A stretch of DNA of 54,735 nucleotides from Bacteroidia bacterium (GTDB taxonomy: Bacteria; Bacteroidota; Bacteroidia; J057), in assembly GCA_030430575.1 (NCBI GenBank), contig JAUIKF010000056.1:1-54735 (forward strand). Direction: 5' to 3'. The translations under genes and the position numbers were made by a program. Below the pieces are notes generated by a model. It had not been told where the DNA came from, ran no database searches, and saw only the letters and a list, made by a program, of their open reading frames with translations. This document shows positions 54,706 through 54,735 of the stretch, piece after piece (position 1 is the first letter of the stretch; every line of letters starts with the position of its first letter).

Positions 54706-54735
54706 ATGGGTTATTATTCGTCAGAGATAGAGGAT
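54706..54735 (+). CDS. Possible start of a gene cut by the window end
   Basis: ATG at 54706 opens a frame (MGYYSSEIED) running off the window. Only ten codons are visible, so this may be chance. The repeats just upstream would fit the end of a mobile element or a regulated promoter. Confidence 0.2.
   Translation, partial: MGYYSSEIED

Noticed and set aside
1-54735. tRNA or rRNA genes
   Set aside because: Searching by eye for T-loop and acceptor patterns on both strands gave only GTTCGAAC-type simple repeats that do not fold as tRNA.

Overview
The window reads as a chromosomal segment of a Bacteroidota, most likely a Saprospiria-type bacterium. The reasons are the many secreted proteins with type IX secretion (T9SS) C-terminal sorting domains, a SprB-repeat protein ending in a gliding-motility-type C-terminal domain, start codons without obvious Shine-Dalgarno sites, and several TAnnTTTG-like -7 boxes. 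The genus is inference. No rRNA, tRNA, CRISPR array or recognisable intact insertion sequence was found.

Layout. 1-2460: a T9SS-sorted protein, a possible small mobile element (1460-1752), ribosomal protein L28 alone, and a complex GC-rich repeat element (copy A). 2459-8936: a secreted S15/CocE-type hydrolase, then a large exported TPR-CHAT (caspase-like) protein convergent with a two-gene operon for a sigma factor and a transmembrane anti-sigma-like TPR protein. 9127-15566: a small secreted protein, an unrecognised helical protein, a membrane protein and an FG-GAP/VCBS-repeat secreted protein. 15783-21172: PLP-dependent dehydratase, Rpn-type PD-(D/E)XK protein, PH-like membrane protein, Tat-exported class V aminotransferase, SH3-like secreted protein, and a TIGR02117/DUF2459 protein. 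21399-27452: a TPR gene broken by an in-frame amber codon, a DbpA-like RNA helicase and a LamG-domain T9SS protein. 27532-30619: a DUF6364/PIN toxin-antitoxin pair, a polytopic membrane protein and a short secreted protein. 30761-39959: an M43-type metalloprotease with PKD domains, a DinB/ATP-grasp operon and a beta-propeller T9SS protein. 39984-40262: copy B of the GC-rich element, inverted relative to A. 40434-48103: tRNA-guanine transglycosylase, fatty acid desaturase and the SprB-repeat giant. 48376-54340: AAA-like/PD-(D/E)XK protein, two tandem DUF4331 proteins and a GIY-YIG protein embedded in repeats. The last 400 bases are repeats and possibly the start of another gene.

How the genes fit together. 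Much of the window builds the cell surface: eight proteins have or probably have T9SS sorting domains. The most promising candidate for an undescribed system is at 4429-8936. A predicted periplasmic TPR-CHAT peptidase sits next to a membrane anti-sigma-like protein with an exterior TPR domain and its sigma factor, which suggests signalling by cleavage or binding across the inner membrane. A second theme is a dense population of structured intergenic repeats: the A/B composite element, GTAG-footed palindromes, two hairpins related by compensatory changes, and simple repeats that run into coding sequence.
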